5,914 nt of DNA from positions 1-5,914 of the forward strand of contig CANROR010000071.1 of NCBI GenBank assembly GCA_947632275.1, in the 5' to 3' direction. Below, piece by piece: positions 1-5,783 of the stretch. Below the pieces are notes generated by a model, which ran no database searches, had not been told where the DNA came from, and worked only from the letters and a program-made list of their open reading frames with translations. The position numbers and the translations under genes are program-made. How positions within the stretch are numbered: position 1 is the first letter of the stretch; every line of letters starts with the position of its first letter. Source of the DNA: an uncultured Bacilli bacterium (lineage in GTDB: Bacteria; Bacillota_I; Bacilli_A; RF39; UBA660).

Positions 1-15
1 AGGAGTAAACAAAAT

Positions 16-1815
16 ATGGAAAATGAAAAAAAGAATAAGAGAAAAGCTTTAATCTTAACAATTATTGCCGTCTTAACTTTACTGGCTTTAGTTGGAGGAG
101 CAACGTATGCTTATTTTCAAGCCCAAGTGGGAGAAGGAAAACAAGCGGATGTTAACGTTAAAACTGGGACCACGGATAGTTTAACTTTTAGTGTAAGTGA
201 TATTGAAGTTACAACTGAACAAACTGCCGACGATAATGAAGAAACGCAAATAGTAATAGATGCTAATCAAGAAAATTTTAAATCCGGCGATTTAAATCGC
301 GGTGATGGGGTAAAAGCCACAGCCCATCTTATAGCTAACGATGCAACTAATAGTGCTAGTAAAACATATAATGTTTATCTTAATTTAAAAAATGAAGGGG
401 AAAAAGGATTAGTATATACGCAAGGAGAAAGTCAACCCGAACTTATAATGCAAATAATAGGACCAGATAGTCAAGTATATAAAGAAACAATAGATGGATT
501 AGAATATAAAGAAGAAATAAGTGATTTAAAAGACAATACTTATAGTGGATATGATATAACAAAAGCAAGTGGCTTATATACTATAGCCAAAAATTATAAT
601 ATAACAGCGGAAGCGGAAGCTCCAACCGCGGAAGAAACCCAAGAATGGCAAATCAAAATAATCTTATTAAATCTAGATGCCAACCAAAATGATAATACCG
701 GCAAAGAAGTAACAGGGGAAGTATTAATACAACAAGAAGTAATTCCAACCAGTTTAGCTGATGTATGTAGTAGTGAAGAAAAAGTAGGAGATTGTATAAA
801 AGAATTATATGAACAATCCAATTATAAAATAAGTAATATAGTATATCACAATGCAATAGCAGCCTTAGAAAAAGAAATACCAAATAATGCTAAAGTAGCG
901 GGAGACGATTCATATAGATTTGTTGGAGCCAATCCCAACAATTATGTCTGCTTTGGCAGTGCCTGTTCAAATGAAGCAACAAGTCTAAATTATAAAAACT
1001 TATATCGGATAATAGGCTTATTTAAAAACGATAGTGACCAGTATGAAATGAAAATAATCAAAGCAGATGCGGCAACCAAAGAGGATTTAGGAGATACTTT
1101 AGATCCCGAAGGCAGTGCATATAGTAGTGATGCAATACCCAATTTACGGTTTTATAAAGGCAGATTAACAGAATATGCAAATTATCGATGGAATAGTACA
1201 AATGGAACAAGCTCAGGCGATAATAATGTAAATATGTGGAAAAATAGCAATTTAAATACGGAAAATTTAAATAAAAAATACTACAATGCTATTGAAGAAC
1301 CGTATAAAACAATGGTTGTAGAACATGAATGGCAAGTTGGAGGAACTGCTAATTATCAAGATGTAAAGGAAGTATACGAATCTGAATTAGGATTCGAAAA
1401 ACTAACTGAAACAAGTAATAATTGCTATACGCAAGGAAATACGAGTGATGCTAGAGAATGTAATGAAACTAATGACTTAACATACAGTGGAGACAACGCT
1501 CATGTAGGTTTAATGTATCTAAGTGATTATATGTATGGAACCTTACCAGAATATTGGACAGAAATAGCCGAAAATTATCAAAATGATGAAATTAAAACAA
1601 ATAATTGGTTATATTTAGGAATATATGAATGGACTATTTCTCGGTATTCGGCATATTTTGATCGATCACGGCGCGTGGATTATACGGGATTTGTAAATCA
1701 TAATACATATATATATGATGATATTGGTGTTCGCCCTGTTGTATATCTCACATCCGACGTGAAAATATCCGGAGGTTCCGGAACGGATGCTGACCCTTTC
1801 ACGTTGGCAATGTAA
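16..1815 (+). CDS. Secreted/surface protein with SipW-type signal and C-terminal GVRPVVYL module
   Basis: Predicted exported protein of 599 residues; the exact role is unknown. A basic N-terminus (KKNKRK) precedes a hydrophobic segment at residues 11-34 ending GGATYAYF, which resembles the GGTWAAF-type signals of TasA/camelysin proteins processed by the SipW signal peptidase. Residues 35-245 look like a beta-rich domain with a TasA-like pattern (FKSGDLNRGDGVKAT). Residues 300-599 form a second module with NYVCFGS, LYRIIGLF, IYEWTIS and GVRPVVYL, then a GGSGTDADPFTL tail. From memory, this combination recurs in many paralogous surface proteins of uncultured gut Firmicutes. Six cysteines lie in three pairs (251/260, 312/317, 470/482). 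There is no LPxTG sorting signal or C-terminal membrane anchor. The start is set by AGGAG at 1-5, ten bases upstream. The gene is rich in ATA isoleucine codons, unlike tsf. Adhesion or matrix formation is a guess; export is well supported. Confidence 0.8.
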   Translation: MENEKKNKRKALILTIIAVLTLLALVGGATYAYFQAQVGEGKQADVNVKTGTTDSLTFSVSDIEVTTEQTADDNEETQIVIDANQENFKSGDLNRGDGVKATAHLIANDATNSASKTYNVYLNLKNEGEKGLVYTQGESQPELIMQIIGPDSQVYKETIDGLEYKEEISDLKDNTYSGYDITKASGLYTIAKNYNITAEAEAPTAEETQEWQIKIILLNLDANQNDNTGKEVTGEVLIQQEVIPTSLADVCSSEEKVGDCIKELYEQSNYKISNIVYHNAIAALEKEIPNNAKVAGDDSYRFVGANPNNYVCFGSACSNEATSLNYKNLYRIIGLFKNDSDQYEMKIIKADAATKEDLGDTLDPEGSAYSSDAIPNLRFYKGRLTEYANYRWNSTNGTSSGDNNVNMWKNSNLNTENLNKKYYNAIEEPYKTMVVEHEWQVGGTANYQDVKEVYESELGFEKLTETSNNCYTQGNTSDARECNETNDLTYSGDNAHVGLMYLSDYMYGTLPEYWTEIAENYQNDEIKTNNWLYLGIYEWTISRYSAYFDRSRRVDYTGFVNHNTYIYDDIGVRPVVYLTSDVKISGGSGTDADPFTLAM

Positions 1816-1845
1816 AATATTGGTAGAAATATCAATATTTTTTTT
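1814..1845 (+). terminator. Rho-independent terminator of the surface-protein gene
   Basis: A 12-bp stem (1814-1825 with 1830-1841, one G-U pair at 1823/1832) closes a GAAA tetraloop at 1826-1829 and runs into eight consecutive T residues (1838-1845). The 5' arm starts inside the TAA stop codon. The stem is AT-rich but long and without mismatches. It separates the surface-protein gene from the rpsB promoter 20 bases downstream. Confidence 0.85.
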
Positions 1846-1865
1846 GGAAAAAACATATATTTTAC

Positions 1866-1894
1866 TTGTAAATATCGTAATTTTTTGGTAGAAT
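1866..1894 (+). promoter_or_regulatory. Sigma-A-type promoter for rpsB-tsf
   Basis: A -35 element TTGTAA (1866-1871) and a -10 element TAGAAT (1889-1894) are separated by 17 bases. They match the consensus at 4/6 and 5/6 positions. Transcription would start near 1901, leaving a leader of about 110 nt before rpsB. The position, just after a strong terminator and before a ribosomal protein operon, supports the call. Confidence 0.7.
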
Positions 1895-1910
1895 TTTAAT
1901 TGCTGTAAAT

Positions 1911-1961
1911 GCAAATAAGCATTGATATGGATTATATTTGCGAGTGCTTCAAGAGAAGTGT
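1911..1961 (+). promoter_or_regulatory. Possible structured leader of rpsB mRNA
   Basis: Two hairpins can be drawn in the untranslated leader. The first pairs GCAAATA (1911-1917) with TATTTGC (1935-1941), giving 7 bp and a 17-nt loop. The second pairs GTGCTTC (1944-1950) with GAAGTGT (1955-1961) around an AAGA loop, with three G-U pairs. The CTTC at 1947-1950 could instead pair with GAAG at 1994-1997, at the edge of the Shine-Dalgarno site. Ribosomal protein operons are often autoregulated through such leaders, but I do not recognise this as a named RNA family, and the pairing may be chance. Confidence 0.35.
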
Positions 1962-1994
1962 AAATATAAGAAGAAGTATCAAGAAGAAAAAACG

Positions 1995-2001
1995 AAGGAG
2001 G
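1995..2001 (+). promoter_or_regulatory. Ribosome binding site that decides the rpsB start
   Basis: AAGGAGG at 1995-2001 lies one base from an in-frame ATG at 2003, too close for initiation, and ten bases from the ATG at 2012. The later ATG gives an N-terminus MAEIVSM that lines up with the MSVISM start of Bacillus RpsB as I recall it. The start was therefore placed at 2012. Confidence 0.8.
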
Positions 2002-2011
2002 AATGAAATTT

Positions 2012-2935
2012 ATGGCAGAAATAGTTTCTATGAATTATTTATTAGAAGCTGGGGTTCATTTTGGCCATCAAACTAAAAGATGGAATCCGAAAATGAAAGA
2101 GTATATTTTTACATCAAGAGATGATATTTACATCATTGATTTAGAAAAAACTAAGGCATGTTTGGAAGCCGCTTATGAAGCAGTAAAAACAATTGCCGAA
2201 AATGGAGGAAAGTTCTTGTTTGTCGGAACTCGTAAACAAGCGGCTGAAGTTTGTTTAGAAGAAGCAACGAGAAGTAATTCTTACTATGTAACCGAAAGAT
2301 GGTTAGGGGGAACTTTAACTAACTTTAGAACCATTAGAAGAAGAATTAAAAGACTTGAAGAAATTGAAGAAATGGAAAAAAATGGAACTTTCGAAGTCTT
2401 ACCTAAAAAAGAAGTAATTGGATTAAAGAAAGAATATGACAAATTAAATAAAGTTTTATGTGGTATTCGGAATATGGAAAAATTACCACAAGCTTTAATA
2501 ATTGTCGATCCTAAGAAAGAATATAATGCGATTAAAGAAGCCAGAAAATTAAGAATACCTGTTTTTGGGGTTGTTGATACCAACTGCGATCCTGATGATG
2601 TTGATTATGTTATTCCCGGTAACGATGATGCGGTTCGTTCTATCAAAGTTATGCTTGGGGTTTTAACTAATGCAATTTGTGAAGCTAATAACTTAGAATT
2701 AGTGGATTATGTTTCTGAAGAAGAAAAGAAACCATCTGAAGATGCCGAAAAGAAAGAAAAAAGCGAAAAAGAAGTTGTGGCTCCGGATGTAATGGAAGCC
2801 GTTAAAGAAATGGAAGCGCAAGATGAACTTGCCGTTAAAACTTTAACGGAACTTAAAAAAATGGCTAAAGAAGCCGGAATAAAAGGATATTCAACTATGA
2901 AAAAAGATGAATTAGTTGAAGTATTGAGTAAATAA
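2012..2935 (+). CDS. rpsB: 30S ribosomal protein S2 with C-terminal Rho_N/SAP-like extension
   Basis: Small-subunit ribosomal protein S2, which binds late at the junction of the 30S head and body near S1 and the Shine-Dalgarno helix. Diagnostic blocks include LLEAGVHFGHQTKRWNPKM (9-28), FVGTRKQA (70-77), ERWLGGTLTNF (95-105), PQALIIVDP (159-167), IPVFGVVDTNCDPDDVDYVIPGND (182-205) and the helix after it. The S2 core ends near residue 230, close to the normal end (Bacillus S2 is about 246 residues). Here 307 residues are predicted: a charged E/K linker (235-257), a helical stretch (258-272) and a terminal motif at 275-307 (TELKKMAKEAGIKGYSTMKK), which resembles the Rho_N/SAP-like helix-extended-helix fold. 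The start at 2012 follows the RBS and homology; the ATG at 2003 would add three residues. tsf follows after 10 bases in the same transcript. Confidence 0.97.
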   Translation: MAEIVSMNYLLEAGVHFGHQTKRWNPKMKEYIFTSRDDIYIIDLEKTKACLEAAYEAVKTIAENGGKFLFVGTRKQAAEVCLEEATRSNSYYVTERWLGGTLTNFRTIRRRIKRLEEIEEMEKNGTFEVLPKKEVIGLKKEYDKLNKVLCGIRNMEKLPQALIIVDPKKEYNAIKEARKLRIPVFGVVDTNCDPDDVDYVIPGNDDAVRSIKVMLGVLTNAICEANNLELVDYVSEEEKKPSEDAEKKEKSEKEVVAPDVMEAVKEMEAQDELAVKTLTELKKMAKEAGIKGYSTMKKDELVEVLSK

Positions 2936-2945
2936 GGAGGGAAAT

Positions 2946-3824
2946 ATGGAAGTTACTGCTAGTATGGTAAAAGAACTTAGAGAAGTTTCTGGTGCCGGAA
3001 TGATGGATTGCAAGAAAGCTCTAAGTGAAACAAATGGCAATATGGAAGAAGCCATTAATTATTTAAGAGAAAAAGGAATTGCAAAATCAGTTAAAAAAGA
3101 ATCAAGAATCGCGGCCGAAGGCCTTGCTAACATTTATGTTGATGGCGATAAAGCCGTTATTCTAGAAGTCAATAGTGAAACCGATTTTGTTAGTAAAAAT
3201 GAAGAATTTAAAGGCATGATTGATACCATCGGTAAAACAATTTTAGCCAGTGGTGTTCATACTTTAGAAGAAGCAAATGAACTGGCAACGGACGAAGGAA
3301 CAATTAAAGATTTAATTGTTAGTAAAGTTGCCAAAATTGGTGAAAAATTATCTTTTAGAAGATTTGAATATGTGGAAAAAAGTGCCGATGAAGAATTTGG
3401 CGCATATATTCATTTAGGTGGTAAAATTGCTGTTTTAACAGTTGTTAAAGGCGCAAGCAGCGATGTAGCTAAAGATGTGGCTATGCAAGCAGCGGCGATG
3501 AAACCTTTATATGTTTTCCCAAATGAAGTTCCTGCCGATGTTTTAGATAATGAAAAAGCGGTTTTAAAAGAACAAGCAATGAATGAAGGAAAACCTGCCG
3601 AAATTGCCGAAAAAATGGTTGAAGGTCGGTTAAAGAAATTCTATAAAGAAATTTGTTTAAATGAACAAGTCTTTATTAAAGATAATGATATTTCCGTTGG
3701 GGAATTTGTCAAACGTAATGGTGGCGAAATTGTGAAAATGATTCGCTATGAAGTTGGCGAAGGCATGGAAAAACGGAACGATAATTTTGCCGAAGAAGTT
3801 ATGAGTCAAGTTAAAGGAGAATAA
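2946..3824 (+). CDS. tsf: Elongation factor Ts
   Basis: Guanine-nucleotide exchange factor that recycles EF-Tu from its GDP to its GTP form in the cytoplasm. It has 292 residues, about the usual length for Bacillota (Bacillus is 293). The N-terminal UBA-like domain carries VKELREVSGAGMMDCKKAL (8-26) and LREKGIAKS (40-48). The core has the TDFV motif at 79-82, whose Asp and Phe contact EF-Tu in the E. coli complex. AKIGEKLSFRRFE and the C-terminal MVEGRLKKFYKEICL and RYEVGEGMEKRNDNFAEEV blocks are all present. The start has GGAGGG at 2937-2942, just after the rpsB stop. Isoleucine codons are ATT or ATC throughout with no ATA, as expected for a highly expressed gene. It is the last gene of the rpsB operon because a terminator overlaps its end. 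Confidence 0.98.
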   Translation: MEVTASMVKELREVSGAGMMDCKKALSETNGNMEEAINYLREKGIAKSVKKESRIAAEGLANIYVDGDKAVILEVNSETDFVSKNEEFKGMIDTIGKTILASGVHTLEEANELATDEGTIKDLIVSKVAKIGEKLSFRRFEYVEKSADEEFGAYIHLGGKIAVLTVVKGASSDVAKDVAMQAAAMKPLYVFPNEVPADVLDNEKAVLKEQAMNEGKPAEIAEKMVEGRLKKFYKEICLNEQVFIKDNDISVGEFVKRNGGEIVKMIRYEVGEGMEKRNDNFAEEVMSQVKGE

Positions 3825-3836
3825 TTTCTCCTTTTT
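3813..3836 (+). terminator. Rho-independent terminator after tsf
   Basis: A perfect 9-bp stem (AAAGGAGAA at 3813-3821 with TTCTCCTTT at 3826-3834) around a TAAT loop is followed by T residues to 3836. The stem includes the last three codons of tsf and the loop contains its stop codon. The T tract is short (five), so some read-through into the next genes is possible. Confidence 0.75.
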
Positions 3837-3881
3837 GCTTGACATTTTTTATTAACTTTTCACAAAAATGTTGGGAAAAGA

Positions 3882-3890
3882 TGATATAAT
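3882..3890 (+). promoter_or_regulatory. Extended -10 promoter for the frr-containing operon
   Basis: TGATATAAT at 3882-3890 is a perfect extended -10 (TGn plus TATAAT). No good -35 lies 16-18 bases upstream. A consensus TTGACA at 3839-3844 is 40 bases from the -10, too far to pair with it. Extended -10 promoters can work without a clear -35. Transcription would begin near 3897, giving a leader of only about 12 nt before the ATG at 3909 with its GGTGA site at 3900-3904. Confidence 0.6.
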
Positions 3891-3908
3891 ATCTTTAATG
3901 GTGAAGAT

Positions 3909-4517
3909 ATGAGTAAGGTAGAAATAAAAAATAAATACTTTTTTAAAAATAAATGGCAAATGGCAATTTATTTAATTTTGTTTGCTTTCTTAATTTATAT
4001 GTTTATTTTTTTAGGTAGTTTAGATTATGAAAAAGAAGTTCCTGACAATGTGCAATTTGCCACGGATTTTAATTTAGTTCCAGAAGCTAATGTTTTTAAA
4101 TATGTTAGTAGTCAAGATGCTAAAATCTTGCTTTCATCCCAAGATGTAATTATGTTAATTGGTTGTAAAAATGAATGGGTTAATTATTATGCCCAAATGC
4201 TTAACAATGTGGCTAATTCTTTAGAAATTGAGACGATTTATTACTATGATATGCAAAGTGATCGAGAAGATAATAATTGGTCATATGAAGCTATCTTAGA
4301 AGATTTAAAAGATTATGTTTCTTATAATGATTTAGGTCGAGCAGATTTATATGCACCAACTTTGGTGGTAAAGAAGAACAATCAAATAATTTATTATGAT
4401 GATGAAACTAGTTTTGTTAAAGGAAGTAGTACTCCTAAAGACTATTGGACTAATCATAAAATAAATATGAAAATGCTAGAAATGGAAAATGCTTTAGTTA
4501 ATTATTTAGAAAGTTGA
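3909..4517 (+). CDS. Membrane-anchored thioredoxin-like protein with a single cysteine
   Basis: Predicted type II membrane protein of 202 residues. A basic start (KNKYFFKNKW) is followed by one membrane helix at about 17-36, so residues 40-202 should face outside. The pattern suggests a thioredoxin-like fold: strand DVIMLIGCK (79-87), a helix (88-104), strand EIETIYYYDM (106-115), a helix (124-137), then YAPTLVVKKNNQIIYYDD (148-165), with P150 placed like the cis-proline and a hydrophobic hairpin after it. Cys86 is the only cysteine; the canonical CxxC is CKNE here, so ordinary dithiol exchange is unlikely. A monothiol, binding or structural role is possible. The fold call is by eye, and bacteriocin-transport accessory-type proteins are the nearest group I recall. 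It is the first gene of the unit, with GGTGA at 3900-3904. Its TGA stop overlaps the next gene's RBS. Function unknown. Confidence 0.75.
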   Translation: MSKVEIKNKYFFKNKWQMAIYLILFAFLIYMFIFLGSLDYEKEVPDNVQFATDFNLVPEANVFKYVSSQDAKILLSSQDVIMLIGCKNEWVNYYAQMLNNVANSLEIETIYYYDMQSDREDNNWSYEAILEDLKDYVSYNDLGRADLYAPTLVVKKNNQIIYYDDETSFVKGSSTPKDYWTNHKINMKMLEMENALVNYLES

Positions 4518-4525
4518 GGTAAAAA

Positions 4526-5290
4526 ATGGCCAAGTTTAAAAATTATATCGGAATTATTTTTTTAATATTTATCATGCTAATTTTTATTGTGGGTGGTTTT
4601 TTTACCATGCGTTATTTTACCCAAGAAAAAAAGATTAATAAAACGAAAACAGAAAAGAAGGAAGAAATTGATTTAAGAATTGATCAAAATAAAGATTACT
4701 TTTATTTTGATAATGAAGAAGAATTAATTGCGAGTATGGAAATTGAATATTTAGAACCGGTTTTTAATATTCAAGGCGCGGAAGAAATAAATAAGAAATT
4801 AAAAGAAGAAGTACAAAGTTTAAAAAAGACAATTAAATATTATACTGATTCGGAATTGCCCGAAGGAACGGAAGGCAATGAAGAAAAAATCTATAGTCTA
4901 AACTATCGCGACTACCGGGAATATAGTTATGGTAAATATTTGAGTTTGGCAGTATTAGATTATAGTTATGATTTAGTAAATGGGAGTGTGCCTATTAATT
5001 TAAATGCTTATGTTATTAATAAAGAAACTGGTCAAAGTTTAACTAAAGAAGAATTAATGCAAGAATTTAATGTAACCAATGATACTATTACCCAAAAGGT
5101 TAAAGAAAAACTAGATGCTAACGTTATTTTATATGAAAAATCTGGCGTTAGTGTTGATGTTAATGCTTCACTAAATTATTTAAATAATTATTATGCGTTA
5201 TATGTTAATAAATTTGGGGAACTTGAAGTATCTTTTGTTGTCAAAACTAGTGAAAACATTTATAATGATACTGTAACAATTAATAAATAA
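4526..5290 (+). CDS. Membrane-anchored extracytoplasmic protein, possible RsiV/PdaC-like domain
   Basis: Predicted type II membrane protein of 254 residues, with one hydrophobic helix at about 7-27 after a short basic start. A lysine/glutamate-rich linker (34-48) leads to the outer domain. Residues 72-105 (IEYLEPVF, INKKLKEEVQSLKK) and 128-173 (YREYSYGKYLSLAVLDYSY, then INKETGQSLTKEEL) resemble the DUF4163/DUF3298 arrangement found in the anti-sigma factor RsiV and the peptidoglycan deacetylase PdaC: a helix, a repeated-strand sheet with a K-TG-LT turn, then another helix and the strands GELEVSFVV (231-239). No catalytic deacetylase domain is present and no cytoplasmic anti-sigma region precedes the membrane helix, so it is neither enzyme as such. 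The RBS GAGGT (4516-4520) overlaps the previous stop, giving an 8-base gap and likely translational coupling. A cell-wall ligand or lysozyme-binding role would be speculation. There are no cysteines. Confidence 0.75.
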   Translation: MAKFKNYIGIIFLIFIMLIFIVGGFFTMRYFTQEKKINKTKTEKKEEIDLRIDQNKDYFYFDNEEELIASMEIEYLEPVFNIQGAEEINKKLKEEVQSLKKTIKYYTDSELPEGTEGNEEKIYSLNYRDYREYSYGKYLSLAVLDYSYDLVNGSVPINLNAYVINKETGQSLTKEELMQEFNVTNDTITQKVKEKLDANVILYEKSGVSVDVNASLNYLNNYYALYVNKFGELEVSFVVKTSENIYNDTVTINK

Positions 5291-5302
5291 AGGTGAGAAT
5301 AA

Positions 5303-5506
5303 ATGGAAGAAAAAATCGTAAAATTATTACGGAGTGAAGATTTAGCGCAAAGTATTCAAGCTTTAAGCGAAATGTGCGAAATTGAAGCTTTTCAAGCGGC
5401 GAATTTAATTGAAGAATTTCAACTTATTGAACAAGTTGAAGCCGATATGGTAGGAATTGATAATACGAATTTAGAAAAGCAAAAAGCCTCAATTGTTCAA
5501 GGCCTA
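5303..5506 (+). repeat. First copy of internal coding duplication
   Basis: It codes for residues 1-68 of the helical protein, the first of two homologous units. The similarity is clear at protein level, about one third identity by eye, with the strongest block at residues 27-53. DNA identity is low, so the duplication is old. Confidence 0.7.
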
Positions 5507-5779
5507 GCCAATGGTACTTATGCGAGCAAAGAAAATAAAGAAAATGCTTTACGCCAAGAAATTATTAAAATATTGCAAATACCGAAAATGGAAGAAGAAA
5601 TTGCAAAATTAAGTGAACTTTTAGGTATTGAAGCCATTGAAGCAGCCCAATATATTGAAGATTACCAAAATATTGAAAAATCGGAAATGGCTATGCAAGG
5701 TTTAGATCAAGAAAGCATTATTAATTTTAAATGGCAAATAATTAATGAAATGATGGACAAAAATAATTTAAGGAGATAG
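5303..5779 (+). CDS. Acidic helical protein made of two diverged repeats, function unknown
   Basis: Cytoplasmic protein of 158 residues with no signal or membrane segment. I do not recognise a family. It consists of two copies of one unit of about 68 residues: 1-68 and 83-150, offset by 82. By eye about 23 positions are identical, including the core IEA-AA-IEE-Q-IE (27-43 against 109-125) and M-G-D (49-53 against 131-135). The composition is rich in Glu, Ile, Leu and Ala and should be almost wholly helical. Start: AGGTGAG at 5291-5297, just after the previous stop. The end of the gene (AGGAG at 5771-5775) serves as the RBS of frr, whose ATG lies four bases after the TAG stop. A scaffold or adaptor role is a guess from the helical repeat. 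Being directly upstream of frr may mean coupled translation. Confidence 0.75.
   Translation: MEEKIVKLLRSEDLAQSIQALSEMCEIEAFQAANLIEEFQLIEQVEADMVGIDNTNLEKQKASIVQGLANGTYASKENKENALRQEIIKILQIPKMEEEIAKLSELLGIEAIEAAQYIEDYQNIEKSEMAMQGLDQESIINFKWQIINEMMDKNNLRR
5549..5752 (+). repeat. Second copy of internal coding duplication
   Basis: It codes for residues 83-150, aligning without gaps to residues 1-68 at an offset of 82. A 14-residue polar linker (69-82) joins the copies. The single Cys25 of copy 1 is Leu107 here. Confidence 0.7.
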
Positions 5780-5783
5780 AAAT

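Noticed and set aside
594..883. Reverse-strand open frames inside the surface-protein gene
   Set aside because: They lie antisense to a well-supported coding region, have no good RBS, and give low-complexity or hydrophobic translations with no recognisable motif.
1666..1914. Reverse-strand open frame spanning the surface-gene end and the rpsB promoter
   Set aside because: It crosses the terminator and promoter, has no convincing RBS or family, and its translation looks like chance AT-rich sequence.
2003..2011. ATG at 2003 as the rpsB start
   Set aside because: It is one base from the Shine-Dalgarno core, too close for initiation; the ATG at 2012 fits spacing and homology.
2284..2583. Reverse-strand open frame inside rpsB
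   Set aside because: It is the antisense shadow of the most conserved part of S2.
3112..3124. Short GGCC-GAA-GGCC hairpin in tsf
   Set aside because: A 4-bp stem inside conserved coding sequence with no T tract; likely chance.
3657..3845. Reverse-strand open frame at the end of tsf
   Set aside because: Antisense to conserved EF-Ts sequence and running through the terminator; no independent support.
3839..3867. TTGACA at 3839-3844 as the -35 of a standard promoter
   Set aside because: At 17-base spacing the sequence is ACAAAA, not a -10; the clear TATAAT is 40 bases away.
3898..3912. Four-codon leader peptide (ATG GTG AAG ATA TGA) overlapping the start at 3909
   Set aside because: It would start about at the predicted transcript 5' end with no RBS of its own, and its bases are better explained as the RBS of the next gene.
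4515..4565. Mycoplasma-type code with TGA read as tryptophan
   Set aside because: TGA at 4515-4517 is followed at once by an RBS and a new start, read-through would end at a TAA within about 16 codons, and all visible tryptophans are TGG with no in-frame TGA in any gene.
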